Of a DNA stretch of 64,000 nt, positions 37,688 to 45,576 are shown in pieces. This DNA comes from Rhodobacteraceae bacterium F11138 (GTDB taxonomy: Bacteria > Pseudomonadota > Alphaproteobacteria > Rhodobacterales > Rhodobacteraceae). Position 1 is the stretch's first letter; the number at the start of each line of letters is the position of its first letter. Location of the stretch: positions 601,894 through 665,893 of the forward strand of contig JAEKDP010000001.1 in NCBI GenBank assembly GCA_016521575.1, given 5' to 3'. The notes beneath the pieces are model-generated. The model did no database searches. It saw only the letters and a program-made list of their open reading frames with translations, and was not told where the DNA came from. Made by a program: the position numbers and the translations under genes.

Positions 37688-38287
37688 ATGAAACATTTCG
37701 TCTGCGCCATTGCGCTTGGCCTGGCCGCCACCGGGTCATGGGCCGCTGAAAAACTGTCACTGGCCGAGGTCTCGGCTTATCTGAACGGGCTGAGCACGGT
37801 GGTAGCGCCCTTTACGCAGTATAACGACGATGGTTCGACATCGACCGGGACGCTCTATCTGCATCGCCCGGGTCGGATGCGGTTCGAATATGATCCGCCA
37901 AATGCCGCAACCGTCGTCGCCGGGGCCGGCGCGGTGGTGATCCATGATCCCAAGTCGAACCAGCCGCCTGAAAGCTATCCGCTCAAACGTACGCCGCTTT
38001 CGGTGATCCTGGACCGCCGGGTGGATCTGGGGCGCGCCAATATGGTGGTTGGCCACAGCTTTGACGGGACATCAACCGTGGTGACCGCGCAGGACCCTGA
38101 GAATCCGGATTATGGCCGCATTGACCTGATGTTCGACGACACCCCGACAGAGCTGCGGCAATGGGTGATACACGACAATGCCGGTGGGCGCACGACCGTT
38201 GTTCTGGGCGAGCTTGAAAAAGGTGGGCGTCTCAGCAGCAACCTGTTCAGCCACCAGGGCGGCGGGGGGCAGGGCGCGAACCGATAA
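37688..38287 (+). CDS. lolA: Outer-membrane lipoprotein carrier LolA
   Basis: This 199-residue periplasmic protein has a signal (MKHFVCAIALGLAATGSWAA) and the LolA pattern: VVAPFTQYNDDGSTSTGTLYLHRPGRMRFEYDPP, then PLKRTPLSVIL. LolA ferries lipoproteins from LolCDE to LolB. It begins 44 bp after ftsK, the usual alphaproteobacterial neighbour order. The open frame continues upstream inside ftsK in another frame, which is not used. Confidence 0.9.
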   Translation: MKHFVCAIALGLAATGSWAAEKLSLAEVSAYLNGLSTVVAPFTQYNDDGSTSTGTLYLHRPGRMRFEYDPPNAATVVAGAGAVVIHDPKSNQPPESYPLKRTPLSVILDRRVDLGRANMVVGHSFDGTSTVVTAQDPENPDYGRIDLMFDDTPTELRQWVIHDNAGGRTTVVLGELEKGGRLSSNLFSHQGGGGQGANR

Positions 38288-38338
38288 TTCGTTGCAGGCG
38301 GTCCGCACACCAAATCCCCGCGCCGGGCGCGAAACGCC

Positions 38339-38926
38339 CTATCGGCGGAACGCGCGGCAATTGGCCAGTTGCATCTCATACAGGTTGGCGCGCGCATCCA
38401 CCTGCCCGGCGACGCGCAACAGCCAACTCTTGCCGTTGTGGCTGCCCCGGGCGAATCCGGTCTGACCTTCGTGATAGGCAAGATACTGGTTGCGCGCATC
38501 GGTCAGGGAAATCCCGTTCTTTTCCCGGCTCTGGGACATGTACCAGCCCATGAAATCGCTTGCGTCGCTCATCCGGTCGCGTTTGGCGCCGCGACGTCCG
38601 GTTTCCCTGCGATACTGATCCCAGGTGCCGTCCAGCGCCTGGCTGTATCCGTAGGCGCTGCTTTGGCGTCCCATCGGGATCACACCCAACAGATACTGGT
38701 TGGGTGTGCGCGCGTCGCCGCGGAATCTGCTTTCCTGATAAATCGTCGCCATCTGCACATGCACCGGCACGCCCCAACGGCGTTCGGTCGCCTTGAAGGC
38801 TTTGACGTATTTCGGGCGCTGCTGAGCGATGCTGCACGCATCGTTCAGGTTGCTGGGCGGGGTATGACTGCCGCCACAGGATGCCACTGTCAGCATCAAC
38901 AACAGTGCGCGAAGAGTTCTGCTCAT
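38339..38926 (-). CDS. Lytic-transglycosylase-like (SLT) lipoprotein
   Basis: This 195-residue lipoprotein has a lipobox TVASC and a lysozyme-fold domain: VPVHVQMATIYQESRFRGDAR with the catalytic-type Glu, then AYGYSQALDGTWDQYR and FMGWYMSQSREKNG. It probably cleaves or binds peptidoglycan at the outer membrane. It is convergent with lolA. Confidence 0.85.
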   Translation of the reverse strand: MSRTLRALLLMLTVASCGGSHTPPSNLNDACSIAQQRPKYVKAFKATERRWGVPVHVQMATIYQESRFRGDARTPNQYLLGVIPMGRQSSAYGYSQALDGTWDQYRRETGRRGAKRDRMSDASDFMGWYMSQSREKNGISLTDARNQYLAYHEGQTGFARGSHNGKSWLLRVAGQVDARANLYEMQLANCRAFRR

Positions 38927-39186
38927 CTGCCTCTCGCTTGTTTTTGCGCCATTCTAACGCAATCCCCGGCAAGATGGAATCACATTTGGGGCATCGGGAT
39001 GGGTACAATTTTCCGACTATTTTGTGCGCAAACACAGGGTTGGTCACCCGGCCCAAGGGCGCGCGGGGACGAAAATAGCGGCCGGATCGCGATCTGGTTC
39101 ACAAACTGTTTCCCGGAAATTCCCTGAGCCTGTTGGACAACAAGGCCTTGCAGCGGTTAGAGTTGAAGGGTAGGGGCTGCAAGAAA

Positions 39187-39513
39187 ATGCTGAAAACGCG
39201 CGCTAAATATCACTTGGGACAGGTTGTCCGACACAAGAAGCACCCGTTTCGTGGTGTGATTTTTGATGTCGATCCTGAATTCTCCAATACCGAGGAATGG
39301 TATCAAGCCATTCCAGAGGGCAGCCGCCCTGCGCGCGAGCAGCCGTATTACCACCTGCTGGCGGAAAACGATCAGTCCTACTATGTCGCCTATGTGTCCG
39401 AACAGAACCTGGTTGCGGATTATTCGGGCGAACCGGTCGACCATCCGGACATCCCGGACATGTTCGGCCCATTTCAGGACGGGTCCTATCCGCTGCATTT
39501 CCAACTGAACTGA
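39187..39513 (+). CDS. hspQ: Heat-shock protein HspQ
   Basis: This 108-residue protein has the HspQ/YccV signature: KYHLGQVVRHKKHPFRGVIFDVDPEF, then QPYYHLLAENDQSYYVAYVSEQNL. In E. coli HspQ steers Lon and aids DnaA turnover. ATG 39187 has an AAGGGTAGGGG ribosome site; the upstream ATG at 39133 adds 18 unlikely residues. It is convergent with gamma-glutamyltransferase, with a short GC hairpin between them (39516-39540). Confidence 0.93.
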   Translation: MLKTRAKYHLGQVVRHKKHPFRGVIFDVDPEFSNTEEWYQAIPEGSRPAREQPYYHLLAENDQSYYVAYVSEQNLVADYSGEPVDHPDIPDMFGPFQDGSYPLHFQLN

Positions 39514-39523
39514 AGCGCCGGGG

Positions 39524-41101
39524 TCAGTACCCCAGCGCGCAGCCGTCCTTGCGCGGATCGCTTGCGCCCTCCAGCACCCCGTCCTGTCCGATTCGAATGG
39601 CCTGCGCACCGCCGATTGCCGTTTCAGGTATGGACACATTGTGCCCCATATCGGCCAATTCCTGCCGTACCGCATCAGAATACCCGCGCTCGACCTTCAT
39701 ATCCCCACAGTCGGAAAAACTGCGCGGCGCATCCAGTGCGGCTTGTGGCTCCATTCCGAAGTCGCGCAGATTGCTGAGCACGCGGGCATGTCCGTTCGGC
39801 TGATAGGCCCCGCCCATCACCCCAAAGGGCATCGATACGCGGCCGTTTTCGCGCAACATGCCCGGGATGATCGTATGCATGGGCCGTTTCCCGCCACCCA
39901 GTTCATTCGGGTGCCCCTTTTCAAGGGTGAAACCCTGCCCGCGGTTCTGCAGCAGGATTCCGAACTTGTCGCTGGCGATGCCAGAGCCGAAGCCGTGAAA
40001 GATCGAATATATCAACGACACGGCCATGCGATCCTTGTCGACCACGGTGATATAGATCGTGTCCTTGTGCACGGCCTCGGTCAACGGCGCGGCGGCCGCC
40101 ATTGCGCGGTCGGGTGAGATCAACGCCGCCAATCGTTCGGCCGTTTCAGGGGCCAACATATGGTCCAGACGGTGGGTGTGGTCCGCGTCAGCGATGAAGC
40201 GGTTGCGGGTGTCATACGCCAGCTTGGCGGCTTCGGCTTCGATATGGGCGCGCTGCGCACCAAACGGATCCATCCCGGCGATTTCGAAATGCGACAGGAT
40301 GTTCAGCATCAGGATTGCAGTCGCGCCGTGCCCGTTGGGCGGGTGCTCGACCAGTTCGACGTCTTTGTATTGCCCGCTGATCGGAGTCACCGAATCGCAG
40401 CGCGTCGCGGCAAAATCATCCAGACTATGTACGCCGCCCAGCCCGGTCAGCGTTGACACCATGTCTTCGGCGATTTCTCCGGTATAGAATGCGTCGCGCC
40501 CCTGTTTCGCCACGCGGCGCAGGACTTCGGCCTGACCGGGTGCGCGAAACATCTGACCCGGCGTCGGGGCCTGACCGCCAGGCAGGAAAATCTCGCGGGC
40601 GCGGGGGTTCAGGACCGATCCGTCGTTGGCCCAGTCGAAGGCAACCCTTGGGGCCACGGGCACCCCGGTCTCGGCATAGTGAATCGCCGGCTGCAAAACC
40701 GCATCCAGCCCGATGGTGCCGTGGGTTTCCGCGAGATGGCAAAAGGCATCAATCGCACCGGGGATCGTGACCGCATCCGGGCTGGCCTGCTGGATCGCGG
40801 TCAACCCCTGATCCCGCAGGCGGTCGGCGTCCGCCAGGGCAGGCGCGCGGCCCGACCCGTTCAGGGCCTGAATGTCGTCGCTGCCGGACGGCGAGAAAAG
40901 CACGAAACAATCCCCGCCGATCCCGGTCATCTGGGGTTCGCAAATGCCCAACAGAACCGCGCCGGAAATTGCGGCATCCATTGCGTTGCCCCCGCGTTTC
41001 AGAATTTCAACCGCTGTCTGTGCCGCCAGGGGATGCGAGGTGGCACAGATCCCATTTGTTGCAAATACAGCCGAGCGCCCCGGCGTCTGAAAATCCCGCA
41101 T
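39524..41101 (-). CDS. ggt: Gamma-glutamyltransferase family protein
   Basis: This 525-residue Ntn hydrolase starts MRDFQTPGRSAVFATNGICATSHPLAA and has the catalytic Thr at about residue 344 in HKDTIYITVVDKD, plus GGMGGAYQ-like later motifs (GVMGGAYQPNGHARVLSNL). It would mature by self-cleavage. No signal peptide is evident, so it may be cytoplasmic and act on gamma-glutamyl or related amides, not on extracellular glutathione. Confidence 0.87.
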   Translation of the reverse strand: MRDFQTPGRSAVFATNGICATSHPLAAQTAVEILKRGGNAMDAAISGAVLLGICEPQMTGIGGDCFVLFSPSGSDDIQALNGSGRAPALADADRLRDQGLTAIQQASPDAVTIPGAIDAFCHLAETHGTIGLDAVLQPAIHYAETGVPVAPRVAFDWANDGSVLNPRAREIFLPGGQAPTPGQMFRAPGQAEVLRRVAKQGRDAFYTGEIAEDMVSTLTGLGGVHSLDDFAATRCDSVTPISGQYKDVELVEHPPNGHGATAILMLNILSHFEIAGMDPFGAQRAHIEAEAAKLAYDTRNRFIADADHTHRLDHMLAPETAERLAALISPDRAMAAAAPLTEAVHKDTIYITVVDKDRMAVSLIYSIFHGFGSGIASDKFGILLQNRGQGFTLEKGHPNELGGGKRPMHTIIPGMLRENGRVSMPFGVMGGAYQPNGHARVLSNLRDFGMEPQAALDAPRSFSDCGDMKVERGYSDAVRQELADMGHNVSIPETAIGGAQAIRIGQDGVLEGASDPRKDGCALGY

Positions 41102-41196
41102 CGTGTTGGTCTCCCCTTGGTGTCAGGGGACACTAGAAGGCCGCAGCGGCATTGCCAAGACAGGGCGCAAGATTTCGGGACGCCGCAGAAGGCCCC

Positions 41197-41235
41197 GGTG
41201 TCGCGTAATGGGTGGGGGCAATGACACGCGACACC
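41197..41235. other. Perfect 10-bp inverted repeat upstream of ggt
   Basis: GGTGTCGCGT (41197-41206) and ACGCGACACC (41226-41235) are exact complements with a 19-nt spacer. It lies about 95 bp upstream of the ggt start and about 90 bp past the rsbW-like stop. No T-run follows on either strand, so it is an operator or RNA-hairpin candidate rather than a clear terminator. Confidence 0.5.
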
Positions 41236-41324
41236 GAGGGAAGCCATTTGAAGCTACGGTTACAGGATGCCCGGCCATTCCGGCAGCAGTTTGAAACGAT
41301 TGGGGCGGTTTTGCGGCAGGTTGC

Positions 41325-41771
41325 TCAATCTGCCGGAGGGATCAGGTCGAACGTCAATTGCAGCTGGTTACGGCCATTCTTGCGCAAATAGTGAATATCC
41401 CGCGCAAATGTTCGGATGATGTACCAGCCGAACCCACCCTCGGGCAGCTCGGCGCGGGGACCTGCAATGCTGGCGGGCAGCCCCGTGGGCAGCCGGCCTT
41501 CGGGCAGAGGGTGGCCGTGATCGGTGATCTGCAGCCTGAGCGCGTGTTTGTCGACCTCTCCGCGAATCGAGATGCTGCCGGGCGCCATGTCCGCATAGGC
41601 ATGTTCGACCACGTTGTTGACCACTTCGGCCAGGGCGATCTCGACATCGTCCACCTGGTTGTCGGCCACGCCGAATTTCCGGATTCGAGATACGATCTCG
41701 TGCAGGGCGCGACGGGTGCCCAGTTCGCTCGCAGTGAACGAATGCGTGAATTTATCTGCGTGGTCCGTCAC
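41325..41771 (-). CDS. RsbW-type anti-sigma factor / serine-protein kinase
   Basis: This 148-residue GHKL-fold ATPase has N-box EVVNNVVEHAYADM, a G1 box DHGHPLPEG (the usual D-x-G-x-G shifted) and a G2 box GGFGWYII. It resembles RsbW/SpoIIAB, which bind sigma factors and phosphorylate STAS antagonists. The STAS partner gene lies directly upstream (27-bp gap). No sigma factor or PP2C phosphatase gene is beside it, so the target is unknown. Confidence 0.87.
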   Translation of the reverse strand: MTDHADKFTHSFTASELGTRRALHEIVSRIRKFGVADNQVDDVEIALAEVVNNVVEHAYADMAPGSISIRGEVDKHALRLQITDHGHPLPEGRLPTGLPASIAGPRAELPEGGFGWYIIRTFARDIHYLRKNGRNQLQLTFDLIPPAD

Positions 41772-41798
41772 ATCATGTCATCCCCGGAGCGCACTCCG

Positions 41799-42137
41799 TC
41801 AGCCGACTTCCGCCGCCGTCGCGTCTTGCAGCGACGGGAACAGTTTGAAAACGGTGTCCATTCTGGTCAGGCGAAAGACCTTGCTGACAGAGGGGGTCAA
41901 CCCGGCCAGGTCCAGCCTGCGGCCATCGTCCAGTTGTTTCATGACGGCCACGATGGCCCCCAGGCCGCTGGAATCGATGAAATCCACCTGCGACAGGTCC
42001 AGAATCACCCGGTCGGGTCCGGCCTCTGTCTGCAGACGCATATCTTCCTTGAACTGGATTGCCATGGCTGCATCTATCCGGTTTGTATTGACGGTCACGA
42101 TCTGCGCGGAACCCATTACAGTGCTGGTCAAACTCAC
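41799..42137 (-). CDS. STAS-domain anti-sigma factor antagonist (RsbV-like)
   Basis: This 112-residue single STAS domain has the phosphorylatable serine motif DFIDSSGLGAIV (Ser56/57) and a C-terminal RLTRMDTVFKLFPS helix. It would free a sigma factor by binding the RsbW-like neighbour. The start is GTG 42137, chosen because AAGGAAAAACCA precedes it; ATG 42116 is an alternative. Cotranscribed with the kinase gene. Confidence 0.87.
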   Translation of the reverse strand: MSLTSTVMGSAQIVTVNTNRIDAAMAIQFKEDMRLQTEAGPDRVILDLSQVDFIDSSGLGAIVAVMKQLDDGRRLDLAGLTPSVSKVFRLTRMDTVFKLFPSLQDATAAEVG

Positions 42138-42231
42138 TGGTTTTTCCTTTCGACGGGTCTTTTTGCAGCTCGACGCTAGACTGTAATCCTTACCATTTTG
42201 TATGCAGTGGCCAAAGCTTGGAGGAATCGCC

Positions 42232-43404
42232 ATGAAGAATGTAATTATCGCAGGTGCGGCCCGCACACCCATGGGCGGTTTTCAGGGGGTATTCGAAACG
42301 GTGCCGGCGGCTGACCTTGGCGGGGCCGCGATCGCGGCGGCGATGCAGGGGGCCGGTGTCGCGATCGTCGACGAGGTCCTGATGGGATGCGTATTGCCGG
42401 CAGGTCAGGGTCAGGCCCCGGCCCGCCAGGCCGGTTTCGCCGCTGGTCTGGGCGAAGAGGTGCCCGCGACCACGCTGAACAAGATGTGTGGTTCGGGCAT
42501 GAAGGCTGCGATGATCGGGTTCGATCAGATCGCTCTGGGGCAAACCGAAATCATGGCGGTCGGCGGCATGGAAAGCATGTCCGGCGCGCCGTACCTGTTG
42601 CCCAAGATGCGGGCGGGGGCGCGGATCGGTCACGGTCAGGTCATCGACCACATGTTCCTGGATGGGCTGGAAGATGCCTATGACAAGGGCCGGCTGATGG
42701 GCACCTTTGCCGAAGACTGCGCCGAGGCGTTCCAGTTCACGCGTGAGTCGCAGGATCAATACGCCCTGACCTCGCTGTCCAATGCGCTTGAGGCGGAACG
42801 CACAGGCGCGTTTGTCGACGAAATCACCCCGGTCAAGCTGCACACGCGCGCGGGCGAAGCCGTCATTACCGTCGATGAGCAACCCGGCAAGGCCCGCCCC
42901 GAAAAGATCCCCAATCTGAAGCCCGCGTTTCGCAAGGACGGCACGGTGACAGCGGCGAATTCTTCGTCGATCTCGGACGGTGCCGCGGCGTTGGTCCTGG
43001 CCTCGGCCGAAGTGGCCGAAAGCAGGGGGCTGACGGTGCGCGCCCGCATTCTGGGCTACGCCAGCCATGCCCAGGCACCGGGCTTGTTCACCACTGCACC
43101 GGTTCCGGCGGCACAAAAACTGTTGCAACGGATCGGCTGGAGCAAGAATGACGTGGACCTATGGGAGGTCAACGAGGCCTTTGCCGTCGTGCCGATGGCC
43201 TTCATGCACGAGATGGGCCTGCCGCGCGATGTCGTGAACGTCAATGGCGGGGCCTGCGCGCTGGGCCATCCTATCGGGGCGTCGGGTGCGCGAATCATGG
43301 TCACGTTGCTCAATGCGCTGGAGAAACGCGGATTGAAACGGGGCGTCGCGGCGATTTGCATCGGTGGGGGCGAAGGCACTGCCATAGCCATCGAACGGAT
43401 CTGA
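42232..43404 (+). CDS. Acetyl-CoA acetyltransferase (thiolase)
   Basis: This 390-residue thiolase has the acyl-accepting Cys86 in NKMCGSGMKA, NEAFAVVPM, GHPIGASGARI with the active His, and the C-terminal Cys in CIGGGEG. It forms acetoacetyl-CoA from two acetyl-CoA or the reverse, in PHB or ketone-body metabolism. ATG 42232 has a GGAGGAATCGCC ribosome site. It precedes the GAF gene with a 30-bp gap. Confidence 0.92.
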   Translation: MKNVIIAGAARTPMGGFQGVFETVPAADLGGAAIAAAMQGAGVAIVDEVLMGCVLPAGQGQAPARQAGFAAGLGEEVPATTLNKMCGSGMKAAMIGFDQIALGQTEIMAVGGMESMSGAPYLLPKMRAGARIGHGQVIDHMFLDGLEDAYDKGRLMGTFAEDCAEAFQFTRESQDQYALTSLSNALEAERTGAFVDEITPVKLHTRAGEAVITVDEQPGKARPEKIPNLKPAFRKDGTVTAANSSSISDGAAALVLASAEVAESRGLTVRARILGYASHAQAPGLFTTAPVPAAQKLLQRIGWSKNDVDLWEVNEAFAVVPMAFMHEMGLPRDVVNVNGGACALGHPIGASGARIMVTLLNALEKRGLKRGVAAICIGGGEGTAIAIERI

Positions 43405-43434
43405 TCCTTGTTGCCCACGAACGGAGCGCAGCAC

Positions 43435-43887
43435 ATGCAGGCAGATTATCCGGTCCTGGCGCAGACCATTGCGGCGCTGACCCAGGGCGAAACGGATACC
43501 GTTGCCCTGATGGCAACGGTCGCTTGCGAAGTCCACCATGCGGATGACCGGTTCGACTGGACCGGGTTTTATCGGGTGGTCGCGCCCGAGGTGATGAAGA
43601 TCGGCCCCTATCAGGGCGGGCACGGGTGTCTGGTCATCCCGTTTTCCCGCGGCGTTTGTGGGGCGGCTGCGCACACGGGGCAGATTCAGCTGGTGGCGGA
43701 CGTGACGGCCTTTCCCGGCCATATTGCCTGTGCGACATCGACCCGTTCCGAACTGGTGCTTCCCGTGCGGGATGGCACGGGCCGGCTGATCGGCGTTTTT
43801 GACATTGATAGCGATCAGCCCGACGCATTCACCCAGCAGGATGCCGCGGAAATGGACAAGATCCTGGTTTCGGTTTTCGGGCAATAG
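43435..43887 (+). CDS. Free methionine-(R)-sulfoxide reductase-like GAF protein
   Basis: This 150-residue GAF-domain protein keeps the three cysteines of fRMsr (E. coli MsrC): Cys65 in GGHGCLVIP, Cys75 in RGVCGAAA and Cys99 in GHIACATSTRSELVLPV. The same layout supports a redox enzyme reducing free Met-R-sulfoxide. The first Cys region (GPYQGGHGC) resembles the family GPFQG. ATG 43435 follows GGAGCG. Confidence 0.85.
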   Translation: MQADYPVLAQTIAALTQGETDTVALMATVACEVHHADDRFDWTGFYRVVAPEVMKIGPYQGGHGCLVIPFSRGVCGAAAHTGQIQLVADVTAFPGHIACATSTRSELVLPVRDGTGRLIGVFDIDSDQPDAFTQQDAAEMDKILVSVFGQ

Positions 43888-43906
43888 GCGCGCGTCGCAA
43901 TCTTGC

Positions 43907-43970
43907 GTGAAGTTTTTGTTGATTTTTTCACCCGCGCGCTGCAGCGTGAAAACTGAAGCCATTTTTTCAC
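43907..43970. promoter_or_regulatory. Two tandem GTGAA-N15-TTCAC sites before the XRE-cupin gene
   Basis: Two 25-bp sites, 43907-43931 and 43946-43970, share the arms GTGAA and TTCAC with the same 15-bp gap, and both end in the identical TTTTTTCAC. In the second, the arms extend to GTGAAAA and TTTTCAC. The two sites are 39 bp apart and end 9 bp before the regulator start. This is the expected pattern for a dimer-binding autoregulator. Confidence 0.7.
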
Positions 43971-43979
43971 GGCGGATCG

Positions 43980-44552
43980 ATGCTGCAAGCCGATACCATT
44001 CAGCAACAGACTCTGGGTGCCGATTTGCGGGCGCTGCGCAAGGCGCGGGGCATCACGCTTGCGGATCTGGCGGACGGGCTGGGGCGGTCGGTGGGCTGGC
44101 TGTCGCAGGTCGAGCGTGACCTGTCCGAGCCTTCGATCACCGATCTGCGCCATATCGCGGCCCGGCTGGATGTGCCGGTCTCGATGTTGTTCGGTCACGC
44201 GCCGACACCCGCAGGGGAAGCGGGCTATGTCGTCCGGGCAGGGGCACGGCGCACCATCGGTTCGGATGCGGCGGGATTGGTCGAGGAACTGCTGTCGCCG
44301 GACCTGACCGACGATTTCGAAATGGTGCATTCGACCTTTGAGCCACATTCACGCATTGGCGAGGTCGTGACCCGCGCGACACAAGAGGTGGGGTATGTCA
44401 TCTCGGGCAAGCTGGATCTCGTCATTTCCGGGCGCGGCTTTACGGTGAACCCGGGCGACAGTTTCCGTATCCGGGGCGAGCCATTCGAGTGGATCAACCC
44501 TTATGACGAACCTGCGGTGGCGATCTGGGTGATTGCCCCGCCGGTGTACTGA
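43980..44552 (+). CDS. XRE-family regulator with C-terminal cupin
   Basis: This 190-residue protein has an N-terminal helix-turn-helix (about residues 13-66, KARGITLADLADGLGRSVGWLSQVERDLSEPSI) and a C-terminal cupin (about 105-185, EVGYVISGKLDLVISGRGFTVNPGDSFRI). Such regulators sense small ligands in amino-acid or amine catabolism. It precedes a LysE exporter, GFA and two DMGDH-like oxidase genes, so it likely controls that cluster. Two operator-like sites lie directly upstream. The start at 43980 has GGCGGA before it. Confidence 0.88.
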   Translation: MLQADTIQQQTLGADLRALRKARGITLADLADGLGRSVGWLSQVERDLSEPSITDLRHIAARLDVPVSMLFGHAPTPAGEAGYVVRAGARRTIGSDAAGLVEELLSPDLTDDFEMVHSTFEPHSRIGEVVTRATQEVGYVISGKLDLVISGRGFTVNPGDSFRIRGEPFEWINPYDEPAVAIWVIAPPVY

Positions 44553-44556
44553 CGCC

Positions 44557-45180
44557 ATGAGTTTTCAAGCCTGGACCGTTTTTGCGCTGTTCTGGGTGGT
44601 TTTCGTGACCACACCCGGCCCCAATGCGGTCAATTGCATCACCAATGGGATGAACCTGCCGTTTCGCCGCGCGATGATCGGGGTGCTGGCGATTCTGACC
44701 CAGGCCAGCCTGTTCCTGACCCTGTCGGCATTGGGTGTCACGGCCCTGATCGCGGCGTCGCCCACGGGGTTCTTCATCGCCAAGCTGATTGGGGCGGGGT
44801 TCCTGATCTGGTTGGGCGTGCGTGGCTGGATCCGTGCCAAACTGCCGGTCCGTGCCGATGATCGTCCCGCGCGGCGGGTCTATCTGCATGCGCTGGCGAT
44901 TGCCACGATCAACCCCAAAAGCGTCGCGGGATACCTGGCGGCGTTCTCGCAATTCGTGCAGCCCTCGGTGCCGATCTGGGACCAGATGACGGTGATCATG
45001 CCGACCGCGCTGACGATCACGGCGCTCAGCTATACCGGGTTTACCGTGTTGGGTGCGGTTCTGGGGCGTGCCGCGCTGGGGGCGGTGTTCAATGCCTGGG
45101 TGCGCCGCGCGATGGCGGTCTGTTTCATTGTCTATGGGGTGTTGCTGGGCATCAGCAGCACGCCGCAAATCGGGAGATGA
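44557..45180 (+). CDS. LysE/RhtB-family amino-acid exporter
   Basis: This 207-residue membrane protein has about six helices, TTPGPNAVNCITNGM near the N terminus and NPKSVAGYLAAFSQFV in the middle, the LysE/RhtB pattern. It exports amino acids or related compounds, perhaps relieving a build-up during methylamine-compound breakdown. It begins 4 bp after the regulator and overlaps the GFA gene by 4 bp. Confidence 0.88.
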   Translation: MSFQAWTVFALFWVVFVTTPGPNAVNCITNGMNLPFRRAMIGVLAILTQASLFLTLSALGVTALIAASPTGFFIAKLIGAGFLIWLGVRGWIRAKLPVRADDRPARRVYLHALAIATINPKSVAGYLAAFSQFVQPSVPIWDQMTVIMPTALTITALSYTGFTVLGAVLGRAALGAVFNAWVRRAMAVCFIVYGVLLGISSTPQIGR

Positions 45181-45563
45181 CCATGATCAAAGGATCTTGC
45201 AATTGCGGCGGTGTGGCCTTTCAGATCGACGGGCCGCTGCAACCGCCCAGCGTTTGCCATTGCGGACAATGCCGCAAGCAATCGGGCCATATCTGGGCCT
45301 CGGCTGTGACACGTCAGGCCGATTTCAGCCTGACGGCGCAGCACAGTTTGCGCTGGTACAACGCCAGTGAAACAGCCAGCCGCGGATTCTGTGGCACCTG
45401 CGGCGCGTTTCTGTTCTGGCAGCATAACGATGAAGATACGATTTCGGTGGCGATGGGGGCGCTGGATGCCCCCACTGGTCTGCATCTGGCCCGCCACATC
45501 TTTGTCGCGGACAAGGGCGATTACTACGACATTTCAGACGGCCTGCCACAAAACGCGCAATAA
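45177..45563 (+). CDS. GFA/CENP-V family zinc protein
   Basis: This 128-residue protein has the GFA cysteine layout: GSCNCGGVAF, CHCGQCRKQSG and GFCGTCGAFLFW. Members are called glutathione-dependent formaldehyde-activating, though this activity is not general. In a cluster with demethylating oxidases it might help with formaldehyde handling, which is inference. The start at 45177 overlaps lysE; an in-frame ATG at 45183 is an alternative. Confidence 0.88.
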   Translation: MTMIKGSCNCGGVAFQIDGPLQPPSVCHCGQCRKQSGHIWASAVTRQADFSLTAQHSLRWYNASETASRGFCGTCGAFLFWQHNDEDTISVAMGALDAPTGLHLARHIFVADKGDYYDISDGLPQNAQ

Positions 45564-45576
45564 AGGGGACAGGACA

